Assembly: GCA_026981635.1 (NCBI GenBank)
Contig: JALSIF010000302.1
Span: forward strand, 1-8,723
Source of the DNA: a bacterium
GTDB lineage: Bacteria; 4484-113; JALSIF01
DNA length: 8,723 nt
Direction: 5' to 3'
Below the pieces are notes generated by a model, which saw nothing but the letters and a program-made list of their open reading frames with translations, did no database searches and was not told the origin of the DNA. The position numbers and the translations under genes are program-made. Shown here piece by piece: positions 1-5,622 of the stretch; the first letter of the stretch is position 1; the number at the start of each line of letters is the position of its first letter.

Positions 1-988
<988 letters not shown>

Positions 989-1019
989 CCCCTCTATGTT
1001 AGCGGGAGCAGCCTCCCCG

Positions 1020-2030
1020 TCAGGATTTTCCCCAGGCCCGCCTTAGCACCCTGAGCCAGTTTTCCCCCATGAGCTTTTTGATGTCTGCCTCCTCCCAGCC
1101 CCGCTTGTCGGCGAGATAATCGGCCAGCTTGGGCAGGTCGGCCACCGTGCGGAAGGGGTCGGGGGAGTTTTCCGCCGTGATCCCGCCGTCAAAGTCACTT
1201 CCTATCCCCACGTGGTCAACTCCCATCACCTCAACCATGTGCTCCAGGTGGGCGTAGAGGTCGTTCAGGTTGGTGTGGCGGTCCTCGGCGATGAAGGCGT
1301 CGTAGAGCACCAGCCCCACCACCCCGCCCCGCTCGGCAATCATCCTGAGCTGGGCATCGCTCAGGTTTCTGGGGTGCTCATAGATGGCGGCGGCGTTGCT
1401 GTGGGAGGCGATCACCGGCAGCTCCCCCTCGCTCTGGTCCCAAACCTGCAGTGCCTCAAAGAAGGAGCGCTGGTTGAGGTGGGAGGTGTCAAGGATGAGC
1501 CCCGCCTTCTTCATCAGGATGAGCAGCTGCCTACCCGCCGGGGTTAGGCCGGGGCCGTCGGGGTAGTCGTTGCCCACCGCGTAGGCGTTGGGGTTGGCCC
1601 AGGTAAGGCCCACGATGGAGACCCCCTGGCCCCGCCAGTAGTCAGCCAGGCCGGGGTGGCCGATGGGGTCGGCCCCCTCCATTAGGATGACCATCCCCAC
1701 CTTGCGCTTCCCGCGCTCCGGGTGCTTGCGGTTGTGGGTAAGAAGTGCCTCCAGTTCGGGCAGGTTTCTCACCAACACCACTCTCCCCTTGCTCTCTTCC
1801 TCCAGCTCGCGGTAGAAGGAGAGTTGCAGCTTGGCTATCTCCTGGCTGCGGTAGGGCTTGTATTGGCGGGGGACGAAGAGGGTGGCAAAGACCAGGCTTA
1901 CCGGCGCGTCCAGATGGTCCTCAAAGGAGACCATCCAGTCTCCCCGGCGAAAGTAGCTCCGCTCCCGCTCCAGACAATGGCTGGCGATGTCCTCGTGGGC
2001 GTCAACGATGACGAGGTCTTCCCCCCGCAT
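1020..2030 (-). CDS. Membrane dipeptidase family (peptidase M19) zinc dipeptidase
   Basis: The 336-residue product matches the renal/membrane dipeptidase family M19, binuclear zinc enzymes that cleave dipeptides, including some with a D-residue at the C-terminal side. Expected ligands are all visible: HxD at H12/D14 ([10 protein letters not shown]), the bridging glutamate E118 ([10 protein letters not shown]), histidines H184 ([10 protein letters not shown]) and H210 ([20 protein letters not shown]), and the substrate Asp D279 ([10 protein letters not shown]). The [10 protein letters not shown] stretch is also typical. Length is normal for bacterial members. There is no signal peptide, so it is probably cytosolic, with a role in peptide or peptidoglycan-fragment turnover (family-based inference). 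No Shine-Dalgarno precedes the ATG. Instead TACAAT ends 7 nt upstream, which suggests a leaderless transcript. It sits 51 bp after the unknown protein gene and 31 bp before gatB. Confidence 0.93.
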   Translation of the reverse strand: MRGEDLVIVDAHEDIASHCLERERSYFRRGDWMVSFEDHLDAPVSLVFATLFVPRQYKPYRSQEIAKLQLSFYRELEEESKGRVVLVRNLPELEALLTHNRKHPERGKRKVGMVILMEGADPIGHPGLADYWRGQGVSIVGLTWANPNAYAVGNDYPDGPGLTPAGRQLLILMKKAGLILDTSHLNQRSFFEALQVWDQSEGELPVIASHSNAAAIYEHPRNLSDAQLRMIAERGGVVGLVLYDAFIAEDRHTNLNDLYAHLEHMVEVMGVDHVGIGSDFDGGITAENSPDPFRTVADLPKLADYLADKRGWEEADIKKLMGENWLRVLRRAWGKS

Positions 2031-2037
2031 GAGACAA

Positions 2038-2043
2038 ATTGTA
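2038..2043 (-). promoter_or_regulatory. Candidate -10 box for leaderless dipeptidase mRNA
   Basis: TACAAT (5 of 6 matches to TATAAT) is separated from the dipeptidase ATG by exactly 7 nt (ttgtctc), which would place the transcription start on or next to the A of ATG. No ribosome-binding site exists between it and the start codon. No good -35 hexamer is seen 16-18 nt upstream. The same layout occurs at csoR and at the hydrolase gene. Inferred, not proven. Confidence 0.45.
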
Positions 2044-2050
2044 GGTCAAT

Positions 2051-2064
2051 GGCTAAGACTAGCC
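2051..2064. repeat. Small inverted repeat upstream of the dipeptidase promoter
   Basis: GGCTA and TAGCC form a perfect 5-bp inverted repeat around AGAC. It lies between the stop of the upstream gene and the TACAAT box, about where a -35 element or operator would be. It lacks a following T-run on the minus strand, so it is a poor terminator. A minor operator or chance are both possible. Confidence 0.25.
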
Positions 2065-2081
2065 TTTAGGCAGGGTTTCTC

Positions 2082-3506
2082 CTAGCCTCTGCCGGAGCCA
2101 AGCAGGTAGCCTCTCATCCACTCGGCAAGCCCCACACCTCCCAGGTCATAGGGGCCGTTGGGACCAACTACGGTGTAGACCCCGCTTATCTGGTCAATCA
2201 CCACCAGGGCGAAGTCGTCCTGGTAGTAGTCGCTGCGGGAGAGGGCCACATAGACCATGTAGGTCATGTGGTCAATGTCCATCAGGTAGTTTTCCAGCTG
2301 CTCGCGGCCGCGGGGCATCACATCAGCCCAGGGATCCCGCTCACGCGCACCCGAGCGTCCCCGGCTGGGCTGGCGCAGGGGATCAAATCTCAGCGCCACC
2401 ACCTCCGGCTCAAGCTGATCCAGGGCCCGCATAAAGGCCACCTTGATGAAGTTGTTGCCCAGGTTCTTTACTCCCCGCTCGCGGGTAAGCAGGAAGTGGG
2501 CCAGGTTGACGGTGGCAGGGTCGTGATAAAGCTCCGGCAAACCCAGCTCATCGGGACTCACCTCCACGGTGGACTCGGTAATGCGGTCCTGCTGGATGGC
2601 CTGGGCAAATCTCTCCGCCTTTCCCGAGCGGTGGATGGCCTCCCGCAAGGGGTCCACGTCAAACCGCTCGGCCCCGGGGATGGGCGGGAGTCCCTCCCCC
2701 GCCCTGATGCTCAGCACCTTGCGGGGTGGGCGGCCAAGCTTCTCGCGGTAGTCCTCAAACAGGTTGCCGATGAGGCTGGCCTGGTCGGACCCCGTGGGGA
2801 GGGGATATACCCTGCCCTGGGCGAACTTGGTGGTGAAGGGAGCAAGATCATCACTGCCCAGGGTGCGGCCCACAAAGGGAGTGAGGGCGGGGCTACTTCC
2901 CCACTCCACCACCACCAGCCTGGGCCCCTGGATGCGGTCGCGGGAGGCAAGCTCCTCCACCTGCCGGCTGAATATCCACACCATCTGAACCGGGTCGGGC
3001 ATGATGTCGGGCGGCATCGCCCCCTGCTCCATCAGCCAGCTGGTGAAGTCCTCCGAATAGGCGGACACCACCGCGGGGTCAAGCTTTCTCAGGTTGGCAA
3101 GCAGGGAGCGGAGAGCATTGCGGTCATTCTCGGTGATCTCCTCCCACTGCTCCACGGTGCGCACCAGGGCATACTTCATGGCGTCGTCCAGTGGCTCAAT
3201 GTAGGGCTCGGACTGGACCACCAGCAGCCGGTCGTCCAGGTAGAGCCGCCTTATCCACTCCCTCAGGTGGCGCTCTATGCGGCGGCTCTCCTCCTCAATG
3301 GTGGGCGAGGGAAGCGGCCCCATCCTGAGCTCCAGCTTCTCCCTATACCAGATGGCGTCGGAGGTATCCACCTGGGCCGCTTCTGCTACCAGGGCAGACA
3401 GCCCTGGCTTTTCCTTCTGAATGGCCAGGAAGGCCACCACCCCCAGGGCAAGCAGCGTTACGGCAAGCCCGAAGATCCAGCGCGGTCCTCTTCCCAGTCG
3501 GGTCAT
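2082..3506 (-). CDS. Membrane-anchored protein of unknown function
   Basis: 474 residues that I do not recognise. A short basic N-terminus (MTRLGRGPR) is followed by one strongly hydrophobic segment at about residues 11-29, with no convincing signal-peptidase site. The rest is soluble-looking, so it is probably anchored in the inner membrane with about 440 residues outside. The body is rich in Arg, Glu and Leu. Features include a helical charged region at about 70-115, an alternating hydrophobic stretch PRLVVVEWG near residue 195, a low-complexity basic loop (RQPSRGRSGARERD) near 380-395, and a C-terminal segment with many aromatics (about 400-430, containing YMVYVALSRSDYYQDDF). No catalytic motif is evident. 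An excellent Shine-Dalgarno (AGGAGG, 8 nt spacing) fixes the ATG. It lies 53 bp after the Tat-exported phosphatase-superfamily gene, so the two probably act together at the cell envelope. This is inference from position only. Confidence 0.85.
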   Translation of the reverse strand: MTRLGRGPRWIFGLAVTLLALGVVAFLAIQKEKPGLSALVAEAAQVDTSDAIWYREKLELRMGPLPSPTIEEESRRIERHLREWIRRLYLDDRLLVVQSEPYIEPLDDAMKYALVRTVEQWEEITENDRNALRSLLANLRKLDPAVVSAYSEDFTSWLMEQGAMPPDIMPDPVQMVWIFSRQVEELASRDRIQGPRLVVVEWGSSPALTPFVGRTLGSDDLAPFTTKFAQGRVYPLPTGSDQASLIGNLFEDYREKLGRPPRKVLSIRAGEGLPPIPGAERFDVDPLREAIHRSGKAERFAQAIQQDRITESTVEVSPDELGLPELYHDPATVNLAHFLLTRERGVKNLGNNFIKVAFMRALDQLEPEVVALRFDPLRQPSRGRSGARERDPWADVMPRGREQLENYLMDIDHMTYMVYVALSRSDYYQDDFALVVIDQISGVYTVVGPNGPYDLGGVGLAEWMRGYLLGSGRG

Positions 3507-3514
3507 CTTTCTAA

Positions 3515-3520
3515 CCTCCT
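3515..3520 (-). promoter_or_regulatory. Shine-Dalgarno AGGAGG of the unknown membrane protein gene
   Basis: AGGAGG on the minus strand, 8 nt before the ATG at 3506. This perfect site contrasts with the absence of any such site before three other genes in the window, and it shows that both initiation modes occur here. Confidence 0.8.
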
Positions 3521-3541
3521 CTCCTCACCAGCATTCCCCCA

Positions 3542-3559
3542 GTCGGCCTCTCGGCCGGC
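3542..3559 (-). other. Intercistronic hairpin with GAGA tetraloop
   Basis: Immediately after the stop codon of the phosphatase-superfamily gene, the minus-strand RNA reads GCCGGCC-GAGA-GGCCGAC. This is a 7-bp stem (one G-U pair) closed by a GNRA-type tetraloop. No U-run follows, so it is unlikely to be an intrinsic terminator. It could stabilise the 3' end of the upstream cistron or tune expression of the downstream one. Its 12-nt core GGCCGAGAGGCC recurs exactly inside the candidate RNA gene at 5473-5484. Confidence 0.5.
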
Positions 3560-4753
3560 CTAGAGATACTCGGCCAGCACCTTCCCCTTGGCGGTGGGAA
3601 GCTCTATCCCCAGCAGGTGGGCGATGGTGGGAGCAACGTCAATGTGCTGCACCTCCCGCTCAATCACCACCCCCGGCCTGGTCTCCGGTCCCACGATGAG
3701 CATCCCGCAGTGGCGGGTGCCCTCGTCGCCCAGGCTGTGGTGCTGGAAGCCGTTGGCCACCCAGTCAAGGTTGCGCCCACACTCTGGCAGCACCAGCAGG
3801 GTGGTCTTGCCCTGATATTGGGGCAGGTTCTGGATCGCCTCCCAGATCAGACGCAGGTTCTCGTCGGTGTCGCGAATGGCTCTGACATAAAGGGACCAGT
3901 AGCCCTGGTGGGCCACATCCGGAGCGGCCAGGTTCACGTGGAGGATCTCGGGGGCAAACTTCTGCATCGCCTCAATGGCCAGGGCCACGTTGGCGCGGTC
4001 GCGGCCTGCCGCCTGGCGCACCTTGCTGCGGTCAAGGCTGAGCAGGAAGCGCCTAAGCTCCGGATCCAGGCTCTCCACCATCTCCACTGCCCGGTCCACC
4101 CGCTCCTGGTAGAGGCGGCGGGTGCGCGGATCGCGGTTTACCTCCTTGACGTAGCGATTAAGCTGGGCTTCCACCAGCTTCCTCACATCCTGCTCGGGCT
4201 GCTTCTCCAGCTCGTAGAGCACCTCCCGAAGGACCGGGTTGGCGGCCAGGTCTCCCCACACATTGGCCGCCGCGAAGCGGTCACCGTAGTCGGGGCTGGA
4301 GGAGCGGTTGATGGGGGCGAAGTTTGCCCCCTGGGGGATGAGCCAGGTGGATGTCTTGGGGGCGTCCTTCTGGCGGCGGAAGGCCTCAAAGATGGTGGGG
4401 GCGGGGGGAGGCTTGTAGGAGAAGTCCTCCAGCATGATCCAGTTTCCGGTAAGGATATTGGAGGTTCCCGCCACATGGTGAGTGAGCCCCCGGTTCCATA
4501 GCTCCCGATACATCATCCCCCGCTTGACCAGCTCGCGCAGGAAGGGGGTGTAGCGGTAGCTCGGATCGCCAAACAGCTCGCTGAAGCGGGTGGCACCACC
4601 AAACTGGACCACCACCACCTTCTGGGTGCGGTGGGAAAGGCCCTTGACAAAAGCCGGACCGGCCAGGGCGGAGGTAAGAGGGGAGGAGGCCAGCGCTCCC
4701 CCCAGCGCTCCCGCTCCCAGCCCACGGAGGAAATCACGCCTGCTAACCTTCAT
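3560..4753 (-). CDS. Tat-exported divergent alkaline-phosphatase/sulfatase-superfamily protein
   Basis: 397 residues. The N-terminus MKVSRRDFLRGLGAGALGGA is a classic twin-arginine signal (SRRDFLR), with a likely cleavage near residues 30-32, so the folded protein is exported and may carry a cofactor or metal. The remainder has the alkaline phosphatase/sulfatase superfamily layout: a hydrophobic strand then FGGATR (44-56), TPFLRELVKRGMMY (69-82), a nucleophile-like THHVAGTSNILTG (91-103), a D279/H282 pair in AAPDVAHQGYWSLYVRAIRDTD, TTLLVLPECGRN (317-328), FQHH...RHCGMLIVGP, and VQHIDVAPTIAHLLGIELP near the end. By eye the usual first metal Asp (FDG) is Gly here, and the DHG motif is ECG, so several canonical ligands are missing. 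Activity may be altered or lost. A helical insert rich in charged residues fills about 175-250. A GAGGT Shine-Dalgarno lies 7 nt before the ATG. The gene leads the probable operon with the unknown membrane protein. Confidence 0.8.
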   Translation of the reverse strand: MKVSRRDFLRGLGAGALGGALASSPLTSALAGPAFVKGLSHRTQKVVVVQFGGATRFSELFGDPSYRYTPFLRELVKRGMMYRELWNRGLTHHVAGTSNILTGNWIMLEDFSYKPPPAPTIFEAFRRQKDAPKTSTWLIPQGANFAPINRSSSPDYGDRFAAANVWGDLAANPVLREVLYELEKQPEQDVRKLVEAQLNRYVKEVNRDPRTRRLYQERVDRAVEMVESLDPELRRFLLSLDRSKVRQAAGRDRANVALAIEAMQKFAPEILHVNLAAPDVAHQGYWSLYVRAIRDTDENLRLIWEAIQNLPQYQGKTTLLVLPECGRNLDWVANGFQHHSLGDEGTRHCGMLIVGPETRPGVVIEREVQHIDVAPTIAHLLGIELPTAKGKVLAEYL

Positions 4754-4760
4754 CTCGCCT

Positions 4761-4765
4761 ACCTC
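4761..4765 (-). promoter_or_regulatory. Shine-Dalgarno GAGGT of the Tat-exported protein gene
   Basis: GAGGT on the minus strand, 7 nt before the ATG at 4753. It supports the start that gives a complete twin-arginine signal peptide. Confidence 0.65.
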
Positions 4766-4849
4766 TGAAGTGGTTAGCAGGTGGGTAGCAAAATTCCCCC
4801 GCCGGGTTTCAGAAGCGTGGAGAGGAACCAGCTCCCCTGCCCCGTACTG

Positions 4850-4875
4850 AAACGGCCTACAAGGTAGGCAGGTTT
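4850..4875. repeat. Hairpin between csoR and the Tat-exported gene, possible csoR terminator
   Basis: GCCTAC (4855-4860) and GTAGGC (4864-4869) form a perfect 6-bp stem around AAG. Flanking AAAC (4850-4853) and GTTT (4872-4875) can extend it across a small bulge. It starts about 17 nt past the csoR stop on the minus strand. A weak csoR terminator is the simplest reading, but the U-run in that direction is only GUUU. The plus strand has a better U-run (TTTTCTT) but no gene to terminate. An operator for the gene starting at 4753 is the alternative. Apart from this hairpin I see nothing definite in 4754-4892. Confidence 0.4.
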
Positions 4876-4892
4876 TCTTCCCAGAGATGGGG

Positions 4893-5174
4893 CTAATCGT
4901 TTAGCGCCCGCTCAAAGGTGTCTACCAGCTCGGCTATTACCTCTTCTGCCTTGTACTCATCAGGGCTGGTCATCGCCTCCTTGACACAGGTGCGCAGGTG
5001 GTCCTCAAGTATGATGGAACTGATCCGGTTGATGGCGTTTCTGGCCGCTATCAGCTGATTGACGATGTCAATGCAGTAGTCACCCCGCTCAATCATCACC
5101 TCTACGCCCCTGAGCTGACCCTGAGCACGAGCCAGGCGATTCTTCAGCCGGCGCTTAAGTTCGTCACTCAGCAT
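4893..5174 (-). CDS. csoR: CsoR-type copper-sensing transcriptional repressor (DUF156 family)
   Basis: 93 residues, the normal size for the all-helical CsoR/RcnR/FrmR/CstR family. These proteins bind DNA as tetramers and release it on binding metal or reacting with a small molecule. The family N-terminus (KRRLKNRLARAQGQLRGVEVMIE, residues 7-29) is clear. The sensor positions read C34 (GDYCIDIV), H59 and C63 (EDHLRTC). This is the Cys-His-Cys set that binds Cu(I) in characterised CsoR proteins. RcnR (Ni/Co) would have His at the last position plus an N-terminal His, and CstR lacks the middle His. Copper is therefore the likely signal (family knowledge plus residues seen). No copper exporter or chaperone gene is in the window, so the targets lie elsewhere. 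No Shine-Dalgarno precedes the ATG; TAGAAT ends 7 nt upstream. It probably represses itself through the G/C-tract inverted repeat at 5210-5238. Confidence 0.92.
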   Translation of the reverse strand: MLSDELKRRLKNRLARAQGQLRGVEVMIERGDYCIDIVNQLIAARNAINRISSIILEDHLRTCVKEAMTSPDEYKAEEVIAELVDTFERALND

Positions 5175-5181
5175 GGCAAGA

Positions 5182-5187
5182 ATTCTA
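5182..5187 (-). promoter_or_regulatory. Candidate -10 box for leaderless csoR mRNA
   Basis: TAGAAT on the minus strand, 7 nt (tcttgcc) before the csoR ATG, with no ribosome-binding site between. The spacing equals that before the dipeptidase gene. No clear -35 box is seen. Confidence 0.45.
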
Positions 5188-5209
5188 CCCTGAGAGAGCT
5201 GGGGAGAGC

Positions 5210-5238
5210 TTAACCCCTATAAGCCCAGAGAGGGGTAA
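5210..5238. promoter_or_regulatory. Candidate CsoR operator between csoR and tRNA-Arg
   Basis: TTAACCCC (5210-5217) and GGGGTAA (5232-5238) form an interrupted inverted repeat with a 14-bp spacer, upstream of csoR. Known CsoR operators are dyads with TACCC/GGGTA-type arms, which fits the arm sequence. The spacer is longer than in most characterised sites, so this is tentative. The right arm adjoins an A/T-rich stretch (TAAAAT, 5239-5244) that may be the -10 box of the tRNA gene. Confidence 0.35.
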
Positions 5239-5257
5239 TAAAATCAGATAGATAGCT

Positions 5258-5334
5258 GCCCCCGTAGCTCAAACGGATAGAGCAGCGGCCTTCTAAGCCG
5301 TTGGTTGCAGGTTCGAGTCCTGCCGGGGGCACCA
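5258..5334 (+). tRNA. tRNA-Arg (anticodon UCU), CCA encoded
   Basis: A full cloverleaf can be drawn. The acceptor arm GCCCCCG pairs with CGGGGGC, and the D arm is GCTC/GAGC with GG in the loop. The anticodon stem GCGGC/GCCGT holds loop CTTCTAA, so the anticodon is TCT at 5292-5294. A 5-nt variable region follows, then T arm GCAGG/CCTGC around TTCGAGT. The discriminator A and an encoded CCA end it. It decodes AGA (and AGG by wobble). The arginine identity elements C35 and, by loop position, A20 are present. A TAAAAT box 13 nt upstream (5239-5244) is a possible -10. No clear terminator follows directly; the weak plus-strand hairpin at 5520-5546 is the first candidate. Confidence 0.97.
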
Positions 5335-5353
5335 CCTCCCAATCTGGCTGAAA

Positions 5354-5371
5354 TTGCCTTGGAGCAGGCAA
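5354..5371. repeat. Small hairpin downstream of tRNA-Arg
   Basis: TTGCCT and AGGCAA form a perfect 6-bp inverted repeat around TGGAGC, 20 nt past the tRNA CCA end. On the plus strand an A-run follows it, so it is not a standard terminator, though it could guide 3' trailer processing. Its right arm overlaps the U-run of the minus-strand RNA terminator. Confidence 0.3.
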
Positions 5372-5427
5372 AAAAAGAACCACCGGGCTCGGGATGAGAG
5401 CAGATCGCTATATCTCTGCCCGGTGGT
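5370..5427 (-). terminator. Intrinsic terminator of the candidate RNA gene
   Basis: On the minus strand ACCACCGGGC (5427-5418) pairs with GCCCGGUGGU (5388-5379), a 10-bp GC-rich stem, followed by UCUUUUUUU. The 29-nt apical part contains a further short stem, AGAU (5415-5412) with AUCU (5405-5402). Stem length and U-run are those of a strong Rho-independent terminator. Confidence 0.8.
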
Positions 5428-5504
5428 CGGTCGGTCCGGGGTTCTACCCGCCTGGGCGTGCTACTGGGACTTGGCCTCTCGGCCCGGGTGCCCCAGTCCG
5501 ACGC
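5370..5504 (-). ncRNA. Candidate stable structured RNA gene, about 135 nt, family unknown
   Basis: This stretch has its own consensus promoter upstream and a strong intrinsic terminator at its end, with no plausible reading frame between. Transcription should start near 5502-5504 and stop near 5370. Helices that can be drawn in the RNA are: P1, GUCGG (5502-5498) with CCGAC (5434-5430); P2, ACUGGGG (5497-5491) with UCCCAGU (5469-5463); P3, GGCC/GGCC with a GAGA loop (5484-5473); a possible pseudoknot, ACCCG (5489-5485) with CGGGU (5450-5446); and the terminal hairpin. P1 and P2 are directly adjacent. A different nested fold pairs GGGG (5494-5491) with CCCC (5441-5438). Three tandem GACC units lie at 5436-5425. 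It lacks the SRP RNA core and does not fold as a 6S-like long rod. The next minus-strand gene, csoR, begins 195 nt beyond the end, across the oppositely oriented tRNA, so a free RNA is more likely than a leader. Confidence 0.6.
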
Positions 5505-5509
5505 AGATG

Positions 5510-5537
5510 ATTATACCCATTTGACCCACCCTGTCAA
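5510..5537 (-). promoter_or_regulatory. Consensus promoter of the candidate RNA gene
   Basis: On the minus strand, perfect TTGACA (5537-5532), 16 nt, then perfect TATAAT (5515-5510). The region just upstream (5538-5558 on the plus strand) is A/T-rich with runs of 7 T and 5 A, resembling an UP element. It is the only match to both hexamers that I see in the window, and it looks like a stable-RNA promoter. Confidence 0.75.
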
Positions 5538-5546
5538 GCTTTTTTT
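5520..5546 (+). terminator. Weak plus-strand terminator overlapping the RNA promoter
   Basis: TTGAC (5521-5525) pairs with GTCAA (5533-5537) across a 7-nt loop, with a T-G pair outside, and is followed by GC and seven T. The stem is short and A/T-rich but the T-run is good. It could end read-through from tRNA-Arg before the hydrolase gene. Its right arm is the -35 box of the minus-strand promoter, so the symmetry may be coincidental. Confidence 0.4.
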
Positions 5547-5610
5547 CAAAAATTGGGTCTCTTACCCCGCCCCTTACCCCAAGTATGGAACCTAACTCCC
5601 CAACCGGGAG

Positions 5611-5616
5611 TATGAT
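5611..5616 (+). promoter_or_regulatory. Candidate -10 box for leaderless hydrolase mRNA
   Basis: TATGAT, 6 nt (ttaggt) before the ATG at 5623, would place transcription start on the A of ATG. A GGGAG 12 nt upstream is too far for a normal Shine-Dalgarno. No good -35 is visible. Confidence 0.45.
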
Positions 5617-5622
5617 TTAGGT

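Noticed and set aside
2268-3563. 431-codon open frame on the plus strand
   Set aside because: It lies antisense to the unknown membrane protein gene, and its His/Gly/Leu-rich product is typical of a GC-rich shadow frame. The minus-strand gene has a strong Shine-Dalgarno and a membrane anchor.
3617-4501. 294-codon open frame on the plus strand
   Set aside because: Antisense to the Tat-exported protein, which has a clear twin-arginine signal and superfamily motifs. The plus-strand product shows no recognisable motif.
4893-5174. Nickel/cobalt RcnR or persulfide CstR assignment for the repressor
   Set aside because: The third ligand position is Cys rather than the RcnR His, and the middle His, absent in CstR, is present. 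The Cys-His-Cys set favours a Cu(I) CsoR.
5380-5460. Plus-strand resemblance to the ZTP (pfl) riboswitch (ACCACCGGG and CCGCCTGGGC)
   Set aside because: The conserved 5' part (a GUGACUGGCG-like segment) is missing before ACCACCGGG. No purine or folate gene lies downstream, and promoter and terminator signals are on the other strand. The fragments look coincidental.
5370-5504. Small SRP (4.5S) RNA
   Set aside because: The invariant GGUCAGG...GGAAGG..AGCAG core of helix 8 is absent on both strands, so the size and promoter alone do not support it.
5370-5504. T-box leader
   Set aside because: GGGUAGAACCCCGG only loosely resembles the T-box sequence, and the essential UGGN that pairs with the tRNA acceptor end is not there. 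No aminoacyl-tRNA or amino-acid gene follows on that strand.
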